DNA of 64,000 nucleotides from Pseudogulbenkiania ferrooxidans 2002 (GTDB lineage Bacteria; Pseudomonadota; Gammaproteobacteria; Burkholderiales; Chromobacteriaceae), in contig NZ_ACIS01000007.1 of assembly GCF_000174355.1 (NCBI RefSeq), positions 186,001 through 250,000 on the forward strand, written 5' to 3'. The notes beneath the pieces were generated by a model. The model did not search any database. It was not told the DNA's origin and saw only the letters and a list, made by a program, of their open reading frames with translations. Below are positions 50,196 to 61,470 of this stretch, piece after piece. How positions within the stretch are numbered: the first letter of the stretch is position 1; every line of letters begins with the position of its first letter. The translations under genes and the position numbers were made by a program.

Positions 50196-52510
50196 TCAGG
50201 CTCCCGGGCGGTAGCCGATGGCGTCGAGCGCGTCGAGCACCGCCTGCGGCGTGGCCGGGGCGGCGAGCGGCACGCGCTGGCCCGGCGCGGCGCAGTAGCC
50301 CAGGGCGTCGCGGATGGCGAAGAACACCGACAGCGCCAGCATCAGCGGCGGCTCGCCCACCGCCTTGGAGTGGTGCAGGCCTTCCTCGATGTTGGCGTTG
50401 TCGAACAGCGTGACCGTGAAGTGCTCCGGCACGTCGTAGGCGGTGGGAATCTTGTAGGTGGACGGCGCGTGCGTGGCGAGCCGCCCGTCCGGCTGCCAGC
50501 AGAGCTCCTCGCTGGTGAGCCAGCCCATGCCCTGCACGAAGCCGCCCTCGATCTGGCCGCGGTCGATGGCCGGGTTCAGCGAGCGCCCGACGTCGTGCAG
50601 GATGTCCACCGCCAACAGCCGCGTCGCCCCCGACAGCGTGTCCACCGCCACCTCGCTCACCGCCGCGCCGTAGGCGAAGTAGTAGAACGGCCGGCCCTGG
50701 CGCGTGTCGGCATCGTAGTGGATCTTGGGCGTGCGGTAGAAGCCGGCCTCCCACAACGGCAGGCGGCGGCGGTAGGCCAGCGTCACCAGTTCGCTGAAGT
50801 CGAGCCGGTGTTCGCCGGAGCAGACCTGTCCCCCTTTGAATTCGACCGTGGCGGCGTGGCAGCCGTAGAGCACGGCGAACAGGGCGGCCAGCCGGGTGCG
50901 GATCGCCCCGGCGGCCTGGCGCGCGGCCTGGCCGTTGAGGTCGGCGCTGGAGGAGGCGGCGCTGGCCGAGGTATTGGGCACCTTGGCGGTGTCGGTGGCG
51001 CCGATGCGCACCCGCTCCAGCGGCAGTCCGAGTTCCTCGGCCACCACCTGCTGCACCTTGATGTGCAGGCCCTGGCCCATCTCGATGCCGCCGTGGCTGA
51101 CCAGCACGCTGCCGTCGAGGTAGACGTGCGCCAGCGCGCCGGCCTGGTTGTAGTGGGTGGCGGTGAAGGCGATGCCGAACTTGACCGGGGTCAGCGCCAG
51201 GCCGCGCTTGAGCACGGGGCTGGCGGCATTGAAGGCGGCGATGGCGTGGCGGCGTTCCGGGTAGTGGCTGTCGCGTTCCAGCTGGTCCACCAGCTCCGGC
51301 AGCACGTTGTCCGCCACGGTCATGCCGTAGTGCGTGGTGTCGCGCGGCGCGGCGCCGTAGAAGTTGGCGCGCCGCACCACCAGCGGGTCGCATTGCAGGG
51401 TGCGCGCGATGTCGTCGAGCACGCTCTCGATGGCGAACATGCCCTGCGGCCCGCCGAAGCCGCGGAAGGCGGTATTCGACACCGTGTGAGTCCTGAGGCG
51501 CAGGTTGTGCAGCGTCACCGCGTCCAGGTAGTAGGCGTTGTCGACGTGGAACAGCGCACGATCGTTGACCGGGCCGGACAGGTCGGCGGAATGGCCGCAG
51601 CGCGCCGCCAGGGTCAGCTCGAGGCCGTGCAGGCGGCCGCTGTCGTCGAAGCCGGCGTCGTAGTCGTAGGCGAAGTCGTGGCGCTTGCCGGTGACGGCGA
51701 TGTCGACGTCGCGGTCCAGGCGCAGCTTGACCGGGCGGCCGGTGCGCTGCGCCAACAGCGCCGCCAGGCAGGCCCACTGCGCCGACTGCGTTTCCTTGCC
51801 GCCGAAGCCGCCGCCGATGCGGCGGCACTCGACCGTCACCGCGTGCGCCGGCAGCCCGAGCGCCTCCGCCACCAGTTGCTGCATCTCGCTCGGGTGCTGG
51901 GTGGAGCAGTAGAGCTGCAGGCCGCCGTCGTCGCGCGGCACGGCGTAGCTGACCTGCCCCTCGAGGTAGAAGTGCTCCTGGCCGCCCACGCTCAGCTGCC
52001 CCTGCAGGCGGTGCGGCGCCTGTTGCAGGGCGGCCGCGGCGTCGCCGCGTTGCATCTCCACCGGCGGCAGCACGTAGTCGGCGGCGGCGCGCGCGCTGGC
52101 GATGTCGAGGTGCGCCGGCTGCGTCTCGTATTCGGCCCACGCCAGCCGTACCGCGCGCCGCGCGATCTCGACGCTGTCGGCGGCGACGGCGAACAAAGGT
52201 TGGCCGAAGAAGCTCACCTCGCCCGCGCACAGGATCGGGTCGTCCGGCTCGATCGGGCCGCAGCTGGTGCCGTGGCACAGGTCGGCCGCGGTGAGCACGG
52301 CGCGCACGCCCGGCAACTGCCGCACCGTGTCGAGATCGAGCGCGCTGAGCCGGCCGTGGGCGACCTCGGCGCAGCCGAGCGCGGCGTGGAGCGTGCCGGG
52401 CAGTTCCGGCAGGTCGTCGGTGTAGCGGGCACGGCCGGTGACGTGCAGCCGGGCGCTGTCGTGCGCATAGGGCAGGCCGACGTGGTCGTGCGCTGGCGGT
52501 GGTGGCGTGC

Positions 52511-52514
<4 letters not shown>
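50196..52514 (-). CDS. xdhB: Xanthine dehydrogenase molybdopterin-binding subunit
   Basis: 772-residue large subunit that oxidises hypoxanthine and xanthine to urate. It has ARYTDDLPELPGTLHAALG at the start, the CRRIGGGFGGKETQ molybdopterin motif near residue 247, AFRGFGGPQGMFAIE, GGIEMGQGLHIKVQQV, and the catalytic Glu in KAVGEPPLMLALSVFFAIRDA. The ATG at 52514 overlaps the xdhA stop by 4 bp. A 12-mer copy (CAAAGGTTGGCCGAAG) is embedded in the gene near 52197. Confidence 0.95.
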
Positions 52515-54001
<1,487 letters not shown>

Positions 54002-54041
54002 GCTGTGCTGTCCGCTGGGCTGCCGGGCGGCGGCCCGGTTT

Positions 54042-54310
54042 CTATAAAGATAGTCGGGCAGGCGAGGCTTGCCAGCTTGGGGCGCCGCCGGCCCGGCTGC
54101 CGGGCGGCGGGTCAGTGGGGGACAGCGCCTCGGTAAACGTCGTGCGCCGTACCCGGCAAAAGATGAGCAACACCACCAGCACGGGACAAGCAACAGCGCC
54201 AGCGCCATGGCCAGCGTCGCCGGCGCGACGCCATGGACGTAGAGCACGCCGCCCGCCACCGCGACCGAGAGCGCGGCGCAGCCCAGGTAAGTCAGCCGTT
54301 TCATCGCCAT
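54042..54310 (-). pseudogene. Small membrane protein, probably frameshifted
   Basis: AGGAGG stands before an ATG at 54310 encoding MAMKRLTYLGCAALSVAVAG and a second hydrophobic run GVAPATLAMALALLLVPC. After this the frame degenerates into Arg/Pro-rich sequence that merges with xdhA. In the adjacent frame the sequence reads ACPVLVVLLIFCRVRRTTF and then stops at about 54042, which looks like the natural continuation (LLLLACP-type motif of small metal-operon membrane proteins, DUF2933-like). This suggests a one- or two-base error near 54200. It lies downstream of the copper ATPase gene, separated by a MITE-like element. Confidence 0.35.
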
Positions 54311-54323
54311 GCCCTCCTGCGCT

Positions 54324-54468
54324 AAGAACCTGTTCCCGCTCTTGCTGCGCATCCCTGATCGGGGCTCATGTGCTGCTCGGAATCCTCATGTACTGCAGTA
54401 CATTCCGGTTCCTGCGCTGCTCTTCACCCCGCTGAGGGCTGCTCGCGACAGATCGTGAACAGGTTCTC
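54324..54468. mobile_element. MITE-like palindromic element, contains an R1 repeat core
   Basis: Terminal inverted repeats GAACCTGTTC (54326-54335) and GAACAGGTTC (54457-54466) are perfect over 10 bp, and imperfect pairing continues inwards. The centre (about 54370-54415) carries GCTGCTCGGAATCCTCATG and ACATTCCGGTTCCTGCGCT, shared with the copy at 61350-61400. No transposase is encoded. The right end touches the stop codon of the ATPase gene, so the element appears to have landed there. Confidence 0.6.
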
Positions 54469-56803
54469 AGAGCCCGATACGCGCCCGCTTGAGCAGCGCC
54501 GAGTTGACGATCACCGACAGCGAACTGAGCGCCATCGCCGCCGCGGCCAGGATGGGGTTGAGCAGGCCCAGCGCCGCGACGGGAATCCCGATGCTGTTGT
54601 AGATGAAGGCCCAGAACAGGTTCTGCTTGATCTTGCCCATGGTGGCGCGCGACAGCTGGATGGACGCCACCACGTCGCGCACGTCGTTCCGGATCAGGAT
54701 GATGCCGCCGGTCTCCTTGGCCACGTCGGAACCGGAACCGATGGCGATGCCGATGTCGGCGGTCGCCAGGGCCGGCGCATCGTTGACGCCGTCGCCCACC
54801 ATCGCCACCACCTCGCCCGCGTCGCGCAGCTGGCGGATCACCTTGGCCTTGTCCTCCGGCAGCACCTCGGCGATCACCTGCTCGATGCCGATCTGCCGGG
54901 CGATCGCCTCGGCGGTGCGCCGGTTATCGCCGGTCAGCAGCACGACCTTGATCCGCCGCGCCGCGAGGGCGGCCACGGCCTGCGCGGCCTCCGGCTTCAG
55001 CGTGTCCGCCACGGCGATCACGCCGATCAGGCGGCCGTTGTCCCCCACCAGCATGGCGGTCTTGCCGTCCGCCTCCAGGCGCGCCAGGGTCTCTGCCGCG
55101 GCGTCGATCGCGATGTTTTCCCGGGCGAACAGGCGGCGGTTGCCGAGCAGCACCGTGCGCCCCTCCACCACGCCCTGGATGCCGTGGCCGGCGATGCCGG
55201 TGATGGCGCCGGCCGGCGGCAGCGGCAGGCCGCGCTGCCGTGCCGCCCTTACCATGGCCTGCCCCAGCGGGTGTTCCGAGCCGGTTTCCACTGCGGCGGC
55301 CAGCCCCAGCACCTGCGCCGCGTCGTGAGTGTCGAACGGCACGATATCGGTGACGTTCGGCTCGCCGCGCGTCAGGGTGCCGGTCTTGTCGAACACGATG
55401 GTGGTGAGCTTTTCCGCCCGCTCCAGCACCTCGCCGCCGCGGATCAGGATGCCGCCGTCCGCCCCCTTGCCGACGCCAACCATCAGCGCCGCCGGCGTGG
55501 CGATGCCCAGCGCGCACGGGCAGGAAATGATCAGCACCGCGATGAAGGCCAGCAGCCCTTGCGGGAAGTGGCCGGCCAGCCACCAGCCCAGGAAGGCGAG
55601 CACGGCGACGCCGACCACCGCCGGCACGAAATAGCCGGTGACGGTGTCGGCCAGGCGCTGGATCTGCGCGGTGCTGGCCTGGGCCTCTTCCACCATGCGG
55701 ATGATCTGCGCCAGCGCGGTGTCGGCGCCGATGCGGGTGGCGCGGAAGGCGAACACGCCGGCGCCGTTCAGGGTGCCGCCGATCACCGGTGCGCCGGGGC
55801 GCTTCGCCACCGGCATCGATTCGCCGGTGAGCATCGACTCGTCCACGTTGGACTGTCCTTCGATCACCTCGCCGTCGGTCGGCACCTTCTCGCCGGGCTT
55901 CACCAGCACCGTTTCGCCCACCATGATGCTCTCGGCCGGGATGTCGGTTTCCACGCCGTCGCGCCGCACGTGCGCCGTGGCCGGTTTGAGGTCGAGCAGA
56001 TGGCGCACCGCCGCCGACGACTTCTTCTTGATGATCTCCTCCATGTAGCGCCCGAGCAGCACGAAGGCGATGATCACCGCCGACACTTCGAAATAGACGT
56101 CGCGCTCGGCCACCTTGACCGGCAGGATGGCCGGGAAGAACAGCACCGCCACGCTGTAGAAGTAGGCCACCGAGGTGCCCAGCGCGATCAGGAAATCCAT
56201 GTTGATGTTGCGGGTGCGGATGGCGTTCCAGGCGCCCTTGTAGAAGCTCCAGCCGCCGATGAACTGCACCGGCGTGACCAGCAGGAACAGCCACATGCCC
56301 CAGGTCAGCCAGGGCAGGGCCGGAATCGGCGCCCATGACAGCAGCGTGGCGCCGGCGGCGAGCGCCAGGAAGGCGCCGGCGCGCAGCATCGCGAGCGCCA
56401 GCACGCCGGTCAGCGCGATGGTGACCCGCGTCTTCATCGCCTTCAGTTCGTGCTCGGGCGACTCGAAGGTGCGCAGGCAGCTGTCGCTGCAGAAGTAATA
56501 GGTACGGCCGCCGCGCTGGGTGCTGAGCGCGCTGGCCTTGTCCACCAGCATGCCGCAGATCGGGTCCTTGGCACGGCCGCTGGCACCGCTTGCTGCGGCC
56601 GGCGGCATCGCCGCGGCCGCGGGCGGGGGCGTGCTGGCGCCACCGGTGGCGCTAACGGGGGCGTAGCGCTCCGGCGCGGCGGCGAACTGCTGCTGGCAGT
56701 GCGCCGAGCAGAACCAGTAGCGTTGCCCGCGGTACTCCTGGCTGGACTGGGCCGTGGCCGGGTCGATCTGCATGCCGCAGACCGGGTCGCTGACGCGTGC
56801 CAT
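54467..56803 (-). CDS. Copper-type P1B ATPase with two N-terminal YHS domains
   Basis: 778-residue heavy-metal exporter in the inner membrane. In place of the usual GMTC metal-binding domains it has two YHS domains ([15 protein letters not shown] near residue 4 and [15 protein letters not shown] near residue 80), each followed by a cysteine pair (FCSAHC, FCSDSC). Eight TM helices are expected; the ion site is the CPC motif in [15 protein letters not shown], the phosphorylated Asp is in [10 protein letters not shown], the HP motif is SEHPLGQ and the hinge [10 protein letters not shown]. The MALSSLSVI motif in the last helix indicates Cu+. The ATG at 56803 (MARVSDPV) is preferred because AAAGGAGA lies too close to the one at 56809. 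Last gene of a three-gene operon. Confidence 0.92.
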   Translation of the reverse strand: MARVSDPVCGMQIDPATAQSSQEYRGQRYWFCSAHCQQQFAAAPERYAPVSATGGASTPPPAAAAMPPAAASGASGRAKDPICGMLVDKASALSTQRGGRTYYFCSDSCLRTFESPEHELKAMKTRVTIALTGVLALAMLRAGAFLALAAGATLLSWAPIPALPWLTWGMWLFLLVTPVQFIGGWSFYKGAWNAIRTRNINMDFLIALGTSVAYFYSVAVLFFPAILPVKVAERDVYFEVSAVIIAFVLLGRYMEEIIKKKSSAAVRHLLDLKPATAHVRRDGVETDIPAESIMVGETVLVKPGEKVPTDGEVIEGQSNVDESMLTGESMPVAKRPGAPVIGGTLNGAGVFAFRATRIGADTALAQIIRMVEEAQASTAQIQRLADTVTGYFVPAVVGVAVLAFLGWWLAGHFPQGLLAFIAVLIISCPCALGIATPAALMVGVGKGADGGILIRGGEVLERAEKLTTIVFDKTGTLTRGEPNVTDIVPFDTHDAAQVLGLAAAVETGSEHPLGQAMVRAARQRGLPLPPAGAITGIAGHGIQGVVEGRTVLLGNRRLFARENIAIDAAAETLARLEADGKTAMLVGDNGRLIGVIAVADTLKPEAAQAVAALAARRIKVVLLTGDNRRTAEAIARQIGIEQVIAEVLPEDKAKVIRQLRDAGEVVAMVGDGVNDAPALATADIGIAIGSGSDVAKETGGIILIRNDVRDVVASIQLSRATMGKIKQNLFWAFIYNSIGIPVAALGLLNPILAAAAMALSSLSVIVNSALLKRARIGL

Positions 56804-56827
56804 CGTCATTCTCCTTTCATTGCGCCG

Positions 56828-57103
56828 CTAGCGGCAGCCGTGCAGCCGCGTGTGCAGCCACGCGAACACCGTGCCGACCACGAAGCCCCATACCGTCAGC
56901 ACGACCAGCGGGTAGAGGAAGACGGCGAGCGTGAACGGGGCCGGGCTGGCCAGCTTGTGAAAATCGAGGCCGTGGAACAGGGCGTTGAGGAAGTCGATGC
57001 CCTGCGCGGGCCACTGCCGGTAGAGGAGGGCGCACACGATGTAGCTGAACGCCATGGTGAGGGCCAGGGCGAGGCCGGTTTTCCAAGGGGGGAACAGGGC
57101 CAT
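56828..57103 (-). CDS. DUF5676-like small membrane protein of the copper operon
   Basis: 91 residues starting MALFPPWKTGLALALTM at 57103 with AAGGAG upstream. Two hydrophobic helices (TGLALALTMAFSYIVCALLY and VFLYPLVVLTVWGFVVGTVFAWL) flank the conserved-looking FHGLDFHKL. Members of this family commonly stand beside heavy-metal ATPases; their role is unknown. It lies 25 bp before the ATPase gene, so the two are co-transcribed. Family assignment rests on memory of the LFHGLDF/VFAWLH pattern. Confidence 0.7.
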   Translation of the reverse strand: MALFPPWKTGLALALTMAFSYIVCALLYRQWPAQGIDFLNALFHGLDFHKLASPAPFTLAVFLYPLVVLTVWGFVVGTVFAWLHTRLHGCR

Positions 57104-57223
57104 GGCAGACTCCTTGGCTGGTGAGGGTGGCAACAGGCCGGCCGGCGCCACGCATCGTCGCGGCATGAGCTTGCCGCCGACGGCGACACGGCGCGCGCTC
57201 CGGTCATCCGGAGGGCGCGGACG

Positions 57224-57631
57224 CTACTGGTTGAAACGCTGGAACAGCAGGAGCAGGAAGGAAGGGGGCGAGGTGGCCGGCCATGCCGCCTGGCGCGGCC
57301 GGGAGGCCCGGCCGTGGCGGCAGAGGGGCGGGAGGATCATGGGCAGCAGCAGCCACAGCAGCAGCACGGGGGTCGCCAAGGGAGCGGCCGGCGCCGGCTG
57401 GGAGGCGCTGGTCGCGCTGCCCAGGCTGGCGCACCAGGACTGGCAGGCGGCGTGGTGCGAGGCCGGCGCCGGAGCGGGCGCGTCCGACGGGTCGGCGTTC
57501 AGGACGGCCGGGCCCGCCGCCAACGGTTGCTCGGCCAGGCAGCCCTCGAGAGCGCCCGCCGCGCAGGCAAATACCCACAGCGCCAGCAGCAGGCGGCAGA
57601 GGAGCTGCAGGGGGCGGCGGGAGAGGGGCAT
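57224..57631 (-). CDS. Exported Cys/His-containing protein, first gene of the copper operon
   Basis: 135-residue protein with an N-terminal signal or anchor (LLCRLLLALWVFACAAGAL), a Pro/Ala-rich linker, a cluster of possible metal ligands (SHHAACQSWCASLG near residue 58) and a C-terminal hydrophobic segment (LATPVLLLWLLLPMILPP). The H-H-x-x-C-x-x-x-C spacing is suggestive of metal binding in a periplasmic accessory role, which agrees with its place 120 bp upstream of the small membrane protein and ATPase. No named family was recognised. Confidence 0.6.
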   Translation of the reverse strand: MPLSRRPLQLLCRLLLALWVFACAAGALEGCLAEQPLAAGPAVLNADPSDAPAPAPASHHAACQSWCASLGSATSASQPAPAAPLATPVLLLWLLLPMILPPLCRHGRASRPRQAAWPATSPPSFLLLLFQRFNQ

Positions 57632-57695
57632 GGCGGGGACATCCGCAGAGGGGTTTCCCTCACTATAGACACCGCGGCGGCGTGCATCGCGCCGT

Positions 57696-58601
57696 CTATC
57701 GTTCCCAATAGCCGGGGGTGTTGTAGGTCTTTTTCAGGTAGTCGATGAAGAAGCGCACCTTGGCAGGCAGGTGGCGCTGTTGCGGGTAGACCGCCTGGAT
57801 GTCGTAGGCCGGCACCGCGAACGCGTCGAGCACGGTGACCAGTTCGCCGCGCTTCAGCTCGCCCTCGATCTCCCAGGTGGAGCGCCAGCCGATGCCCAGC
57901 CCCTGCTTCACCCAGTTGTACAGCAGCTCGCCGTCGTTGCAGTCCAGGTTACCGCCGACCTTCACCGCCACCAGCCGGCCGTCCTTCAGGAAGGACCAGC
58001 CGCGCGGCTGGCCGCCCTGCAGGTTGAAGGCCAGGCAGTTGTGCTGGGCCAGGTCTTCCAGGCTGTGCGGTACGCCGTGCTGCGCGAAGTACGCCGGCGT
58101 GCCGCACACCACGCGGCGGTTGCTGGCCAGCTTCACCGCGACGTAGTTGGGGTCGGTGACCTCGCCGATGCGGATCGCCATGTCGTAGCCCTCGCGCACC
58201 AGGTCGACTACGCTGTCGGTGAGGTTGAACGAGAGCTTCAGGTCGGGGTAGAGGGTCTGGAAGGTCTGGCCGAGCGGCGCCACGTGGCGCCGCCCGAACG
58301 CCGCCGGCGCCGACACCACCAGGTGGCCGCGCACCAGGTTGCGTCCGGCCAGCAGCGAGGATTCGATGTCGTCAAAGTCCTTGAGCAGCTGGCGCGCTTG
58401 ATCGAGGAACTGCTCGCCCAGGTCGGTGAGGTGCAGGCCGCGTGTGGAGCGGTGCATCAGCTTGACGCCCAGGCGATCCTCCAGGCTGTCGAGGCGGCGC
58501 CCCATCACCACCGGCGTCACCCGCTCGGCCTGCGCCGCGGCGGCGAAACTGCCTTTTTCGGCCACCAGCACGAAGCTCTTGAGTTCCGTGTATCGGTCCA
58601 T
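57696..58601 (-). CDS. LysR-family transcriptional regulator (PtrR/DmlR group)
   Basis: 301-residue regulator starting MDRYTELKSFVLVAEKGSFAAAA at 58601 with GAGGAGAGG upstream. HTH at residues 5-62 (RRLDSLEDRLGVKLMHRSTRGLHLT). The effector domain has the pattern of the large DmlR/YafC-like group (FNLTDSVVDLVREGYDMAIRIGE, NCLAFNLQGG). It follows thiG by 19 bp on the same strand, so it may be the last gene of that operon and regulate it, or it may have its own promoter. A 12-mer copy lies in the short gap. Confidence 0.88.
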   Translation of the reverse strand: MDRYTELKSFVLVAEKGSFAAAAQAERVTPVVMGRRLDSLEDRLGVKLMHRSTRGLHLTDLGEQFLDQARQLLKDFDDIESSLLAGRNLVRGHLVVSAPAAFGRRHVAPLGQTFQTLYPDLKLSFNLTDSVVDLVREGYDMAIRIGEVTDPNYVAVKLASNRRVVCGTPAYFAQHGVPHSLEDLAQHNCLAFNLQGGQPRGWSFLKDGRLVAVKVGGNLDCNDGELLYNWVKQGLGIGWRSTWEIEGELKRGELVTVLDAFAVPAYDIQAVYPQQRHLPAKVRFFIDYLKKTYNTPGYWER

Positions 58602-58620
58602 CCTCACCTCTCCTCGGGGG

Positions 58621-59436
58621 CTAGCGGCTTCGGCCAACCGCGATCAGGCCGTCGCCGGGCGAACTGGGCGAGGCCGCGTAATGCTTCATCGGCATGCGTC
58701 CCGCCTCGTGGGCGAGCCGTCCCGACGCCACGGCCAGGCGCATCGCCTGTGCCATGGCGACCGGGTCGCGGGCCTGGGCGATGGCGGTGTTCATCAGCAC
58801 GCCGTCGCAGCCCAGTTCCATGGCGATGGCGGCGTCGGAGGCGGTGCCCACCCCGGCATCCACGAGCACCGGGATGGAGACGGCGTCGATCACGAGGCGC
58901 ACGTTCCAGGGGTTGAGGATGCCCATGCCGGAACCGATCAGGCTGGCCAGCGGCATCACCGCCACGCAGCCGATATCTTGCAGGCGGCGCGCCTGGATCG
59001 GGTCGTCGGCACAATACACCATCACCTGAAAGCCGTCACGGACCAGCACCTCGGCGGCCCGCAAGGTTTCCGGCATGTTGGGGTAGAGGGTGCGCTCGTC
59101 GCCCAGCACCTCCAGCTTCACCAGCGCGTGGCCGTCCAGCAGCTCGCGCGCCAGGCGCAGGGTGCGCACCGCATCTTCTGCGGTATAGCAGCCGGCGCTG
59201 TTGGGCAGGTAGGTGTAGCGCTCTGGCGGCAGCACTTCCAGCAGGCTGGGCTCCCCCGGCGTCTGGCCGAGGTTGGTGCGACGCACGGCCACGGTGACGA
59301 TTTCCGCCCCCGAGGCTTCCACTGCCTGCCGCGTTTCCTCCAGGCTGCGGTACTTGCCGGTGCCCACCAGCAGGCGCGAGGCGTAGGCCCGGCCGGCGAT
59401 GACGAGCGGCTGCGGGGTGTTGTCCTGCGGTGCCAT
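58621..59436 (-). CDS. thiG: Thiazole synthase
   Basis: 271-residue TIM-barrel enzyme that makes the thiazole phosphate moiety of thiamine from deoxyxylulose phosphate, ThiS-thiocarboxylate and dehydroglycine. The Schiff-base Lys is in [11 protein letters not shown] near residue 107; other signatures are [46 protein letters not shown] and [19 protein letters not shown]. The start at 59436 ([15 protein letters not shown]) is 1 bp after the pyk stop. It is unusual here: no thiS, thiO, thiE or thiC is adjacent, and the operon is one of glycerate metabolism. Confidence 0.93.
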   Translation of the reverse strand: MAPQDNTPQPLVIAGRAYASRLLVGTGKYRSLEETRQAVEASGAEIVTVAVRRTNLGQTPGEPSLLEVLPPERYTYLPNSAGCYTAEDAVRTLRLARELLDGHALVKLEVLGDERTLYPNMPETLRAAEVLVRDGFQVMVYCADDPIQARRLQDIGCVAVMPLASLIGSGMGILNPWNVRLVIDAVSIPVLVDAGVGTASDAAIAMELGCDGVLMNTAIAQARDPVAMAQAMRLAVASGRLAHEAGRMPMKHYAASPSSPGDGLIAVGRSR

Positions 59437-59437
59437 G

Positions 59438-60874
59438 TCAGCCTTCCCCTGCCACGCCGTCGGGCAGGTGCACCACGTGCAGCAGGTTGGTGCTGCCACG
59501 TTGGCCGAAGGGAATGCCGGCGATCACCACCACGGTATCGCCGGGCGCGGCGACCTGTTCGCGCAGCGCGGCGTCGCTGGCGTGGGCGATCATCTCGCCC
59601 ACGTCCTGCACCTCGTCGAACGGCACCGGATGGACCCCCCAGACCAGGGCCAGGCGGCGCGCGGTGGCGAGCTGAGGGGTGAGCGCCAGGATCGGCGCCA
59701 CCGGGCGCTCGCGGCTGGCGCGCAGCGCGCTGAAACCGGAGGAGGTGAAGGCCACCGTGGCGGCGGGCTGCAGCAGTTCGGCGACGCGGCGCAGGGCGCA
59801 GCAGATGGCGTCCGGGGTGTTGGGCCGGGCCGGGGTGTGGCCGGCCGCCAGTTCGTGGCGCCATGCCGGGTCGTGCTCCACCTCGGCGATGATGCGGTCC
59901 ATGATGGCGACCGCCTCCACCGGGTACTGGCCGGAGGCGGATTCGGCCGACAGCATCACCGCGTCGGCGCCCTCGTACACCGCGGTGGCGACGTCGGAGG
60001 CTTCGGCGCGGGTCGGCACCGGGGCCACGATCATCGATTCCAGCATCTGGGTGGCCACCACCACCGGCCGGCCGGCGGCGCGGGCGGCGCGCACGATGCG
60101 CCGCTGCAGCACCGGCACCTGCTGCGGTGGCAGTTCCACCCCGAGGTCACCGCGCGCCACCATGACGCCGTCGGCCAGCGCCACGATTTCCTCCAGATGC
60201 TCGATGGCGGCCGGCTTTTCCAGCTTGGCCATGATCCAGGCCTGGTCGCCGATCAGCGCGCGCGCCTCGGCGATGTCCTCGGGGCGCTGCACGAACGACA
60301 GCGCCACCCAGTCGACCCCCAGTTCCAGGCCGAAGGCGAGATCGGCGCGGTCCTTCGCCGTCAGCGGCGAGATCGGCAGCACCACGCCGGGCACGTTCAC
60401 CCCCTTGCGGTCGGACAGCGTGCCGCCCACCAGCACCGTGGTGTCGGCGAAGTCGGGGCCGAAGGCCTCGACGCGCAGGCGCAGCTTGCCGTCGTCGAGC
60501 AGCAGCTCGGTGCCGACCTCGAGCGCGGCGAAGATTTCCGGGTGCGGCAGGGTGGCGCGGCCGGCGTCGCCCTCGGCGGGGTCGAGGTCGAGGCGGAAGC
60601 GGGCGCCGGGTTCGAGCAGCGCCTTGCCGCCGGCCATGCGGCCGATGCGCAGCTTGGGGCCTTGCAGGTCGAGCAGCACGCCGATCGGGCGGCCCAGTTC
60701 CTGCTCGACCTCGCGGATCAGGCGCAGGCGTGCGGCGTGGTCCTCGTGGCTGCCGTGGCTGAAATTGAGCCGGAACACGTCGGCGCCGGCTTCGGCCAAC
60801 GTGCGGATGCGTTCAAGCGTGGAACTCGCCGGCCCGAGCGTGGCGAGGATGCGGGCACGACGCTGGCGTCTCAT
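59438..60874 (-). CDS. pyk: Pyruvate kinase (TtuE-like context)
   Basis: 478-residue pyruvate kinase converting PEP to pyruvate and ATP. The barrel has [16 protein letters not shown] near residue 8, [24 protein letters not shown], the signature [17 protein letters not shown] with the catalytic Lys, and [11 protein letters not shown]. The C-terminal domain is intact. ATG at 60874 overlaps the stop of the upstream gene by 4 bp. In tartrate/hydroxypyruvate operons the corresponding gene is ttuE, next to a glycerate kinase, as here. It is likely a paralogue of a housekeeping Pyk. Confidence 0.94.
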   Translation of the reverse strand: MRRQRRARILATLGPASSTLERIRTLAEAGADVFRLNFSHGSHEDHAARLRLIREVEQELGRPIGVLLDLQGPKLRIGRMAGGKALLEPGARFRLDLDPAEGDAGRATLPHPEIFAALEVGTELLLDDGKLRLRVEAFGPDFADTTVLVGGTLSDRKGVNVPGVVLPISPLTAKDRADLAFGLELGVDWVALSFVQRPEDIAEARALIGDQAWIMAKLEKPAAIEHLEEIVALADGVMVARGDLGVELPPQQVPVLQRRIVRAARAAGRPVVVATQMLESMIVAPVPTRAEASDVATAVYEGADAVMLSAESASGQYPVEAVAIMDRIIAEVEHDPAWRHELAAGHTPARPNTPDAICCALRRVAELLQPAATVAFTSSGFSALRASRERPVAPILALTPQLATARRLALVWGVHPVPFDEVQDVGEMIAHASDAALREQVAAPGDTVVVIAGIPFGQRGSTNLLHVVHLPDGVAGEG

Positions 60875-61290
60875 GCGACCTCCCACTGGCCGATGACGGC
60901 GGCCACCCCGGCGCGGGCGACCTGGGCGTCCTCGCCGGCCTTGACGCCGGAAACCCCGACCGCGCCGATCACCTGGCCGCCGACGACGATCGGCTCGCCG
61001 CCTTCCAGCGGCACCACCGGCATCGCCAGCGCGGCGAAGCGGCCGTTGTTCACCATCTCCTCGAACGCCTTGCTCGGCTTGCCGCTGAGCACGCAGGTGC
61101 GCGCCTTTTCCGGCGCCACGGCGGCGCTCATCAGCGGCGCGCCGTCCATGCGCTGCAGCCACAGGGCGTGGCCGCCAGCGTCGCACACCGCGATGCTGAC
61201 CGCCCAGCCTTGTGCCGTCGCCTCGGTTTCGGCGGCGGCGGCGATACGCTTGACCTCGTCCAGGGTCAGTGCCTTGGTGTCTCTCATCAT
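60871..61290 (-). CDS. GlcG/HbpS-family protein
   Basis: 139-residue protein of the haem-degrading/haem-binding HbpS-GlcG family. It has TLDEVKRIAAAAETEATAQG, SIAVCDAGGHALWLQRMDGA and GGQVIGAVGVSGVKAGEDAQVARAG, matching the GlcG pattern. Members frequently occur in glycolate and glycerate operons without an assigned reaction. Two adjacent ATGs at 61290 and 61287 follow GAGGAG; the spacing slightly favours the second. It is translationally coupled to pyk. Confidence 0.85.
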   Translation of the reverse strand: MMRDTKALTLDEVKRIAAAAETEATAQGWAVSIAVCDAGGHALWLQRMDGAPLMSAAVAPEKARTCVLSGKPSKAFEEMVNNGRFAALAMPVVPLEGGEPIVVGGQVIGAVGVSGVKAGEDAQVARAGVAAVIGQWEVA

Positions 61291-61316
61291 CAGTCTCCTC
61301 TTCGAGTCCATCCCAT

Positions 61317-61430
61317 TAGGCGGCTGCGCCTTCGCAGTTTGAGCGTCGGCGCTGCTCGGAATCCTCATGTACTCCGTGTACATTCCGGTTCCTGCGCTCC
61401 GGCGACACTCAACCTGCCTTGGCTCGCTCA
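61317..61430. repeat. Copy of dispersed intergenic repeat R1
   Basis: Contains AGGCGGCTGCGCCTTCGCAG, GCTGCTCGGAATCCTCATG, GTACATTCCGGTTCCTGCG and CGGCGACACTCAACCTGC. The centre is a loose hairpin (CGGAAT...ATTCCG with ATGTAC...GTACAT inside). Shares its core with 54370-54415 and most of its length with 41323-41455. Lies inside the glycerate operon between the kinase remnant and the GlcG-like gene. Confidence 0.65.
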
Positions 61431-61470
61431 CCTACTGGAATAGACTTTGTAGTTAATAATGGCTTGCCGC

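Noticed and set aside
54002-54352. N-terminal extension of xdhA in the same frame
   Set aside because: XdhA proteins start near MEQRPIQFYYQGD. The extension looks like a separate small membrane protein with its own ribosome binding site and a frameshift.
58621-59436. TPP riboswitch controlling thiG
   Set aside because: The gene starts 1 bp after pyk inside an operon, so there is no leader here. The 5' end of the operon lies outside the window.
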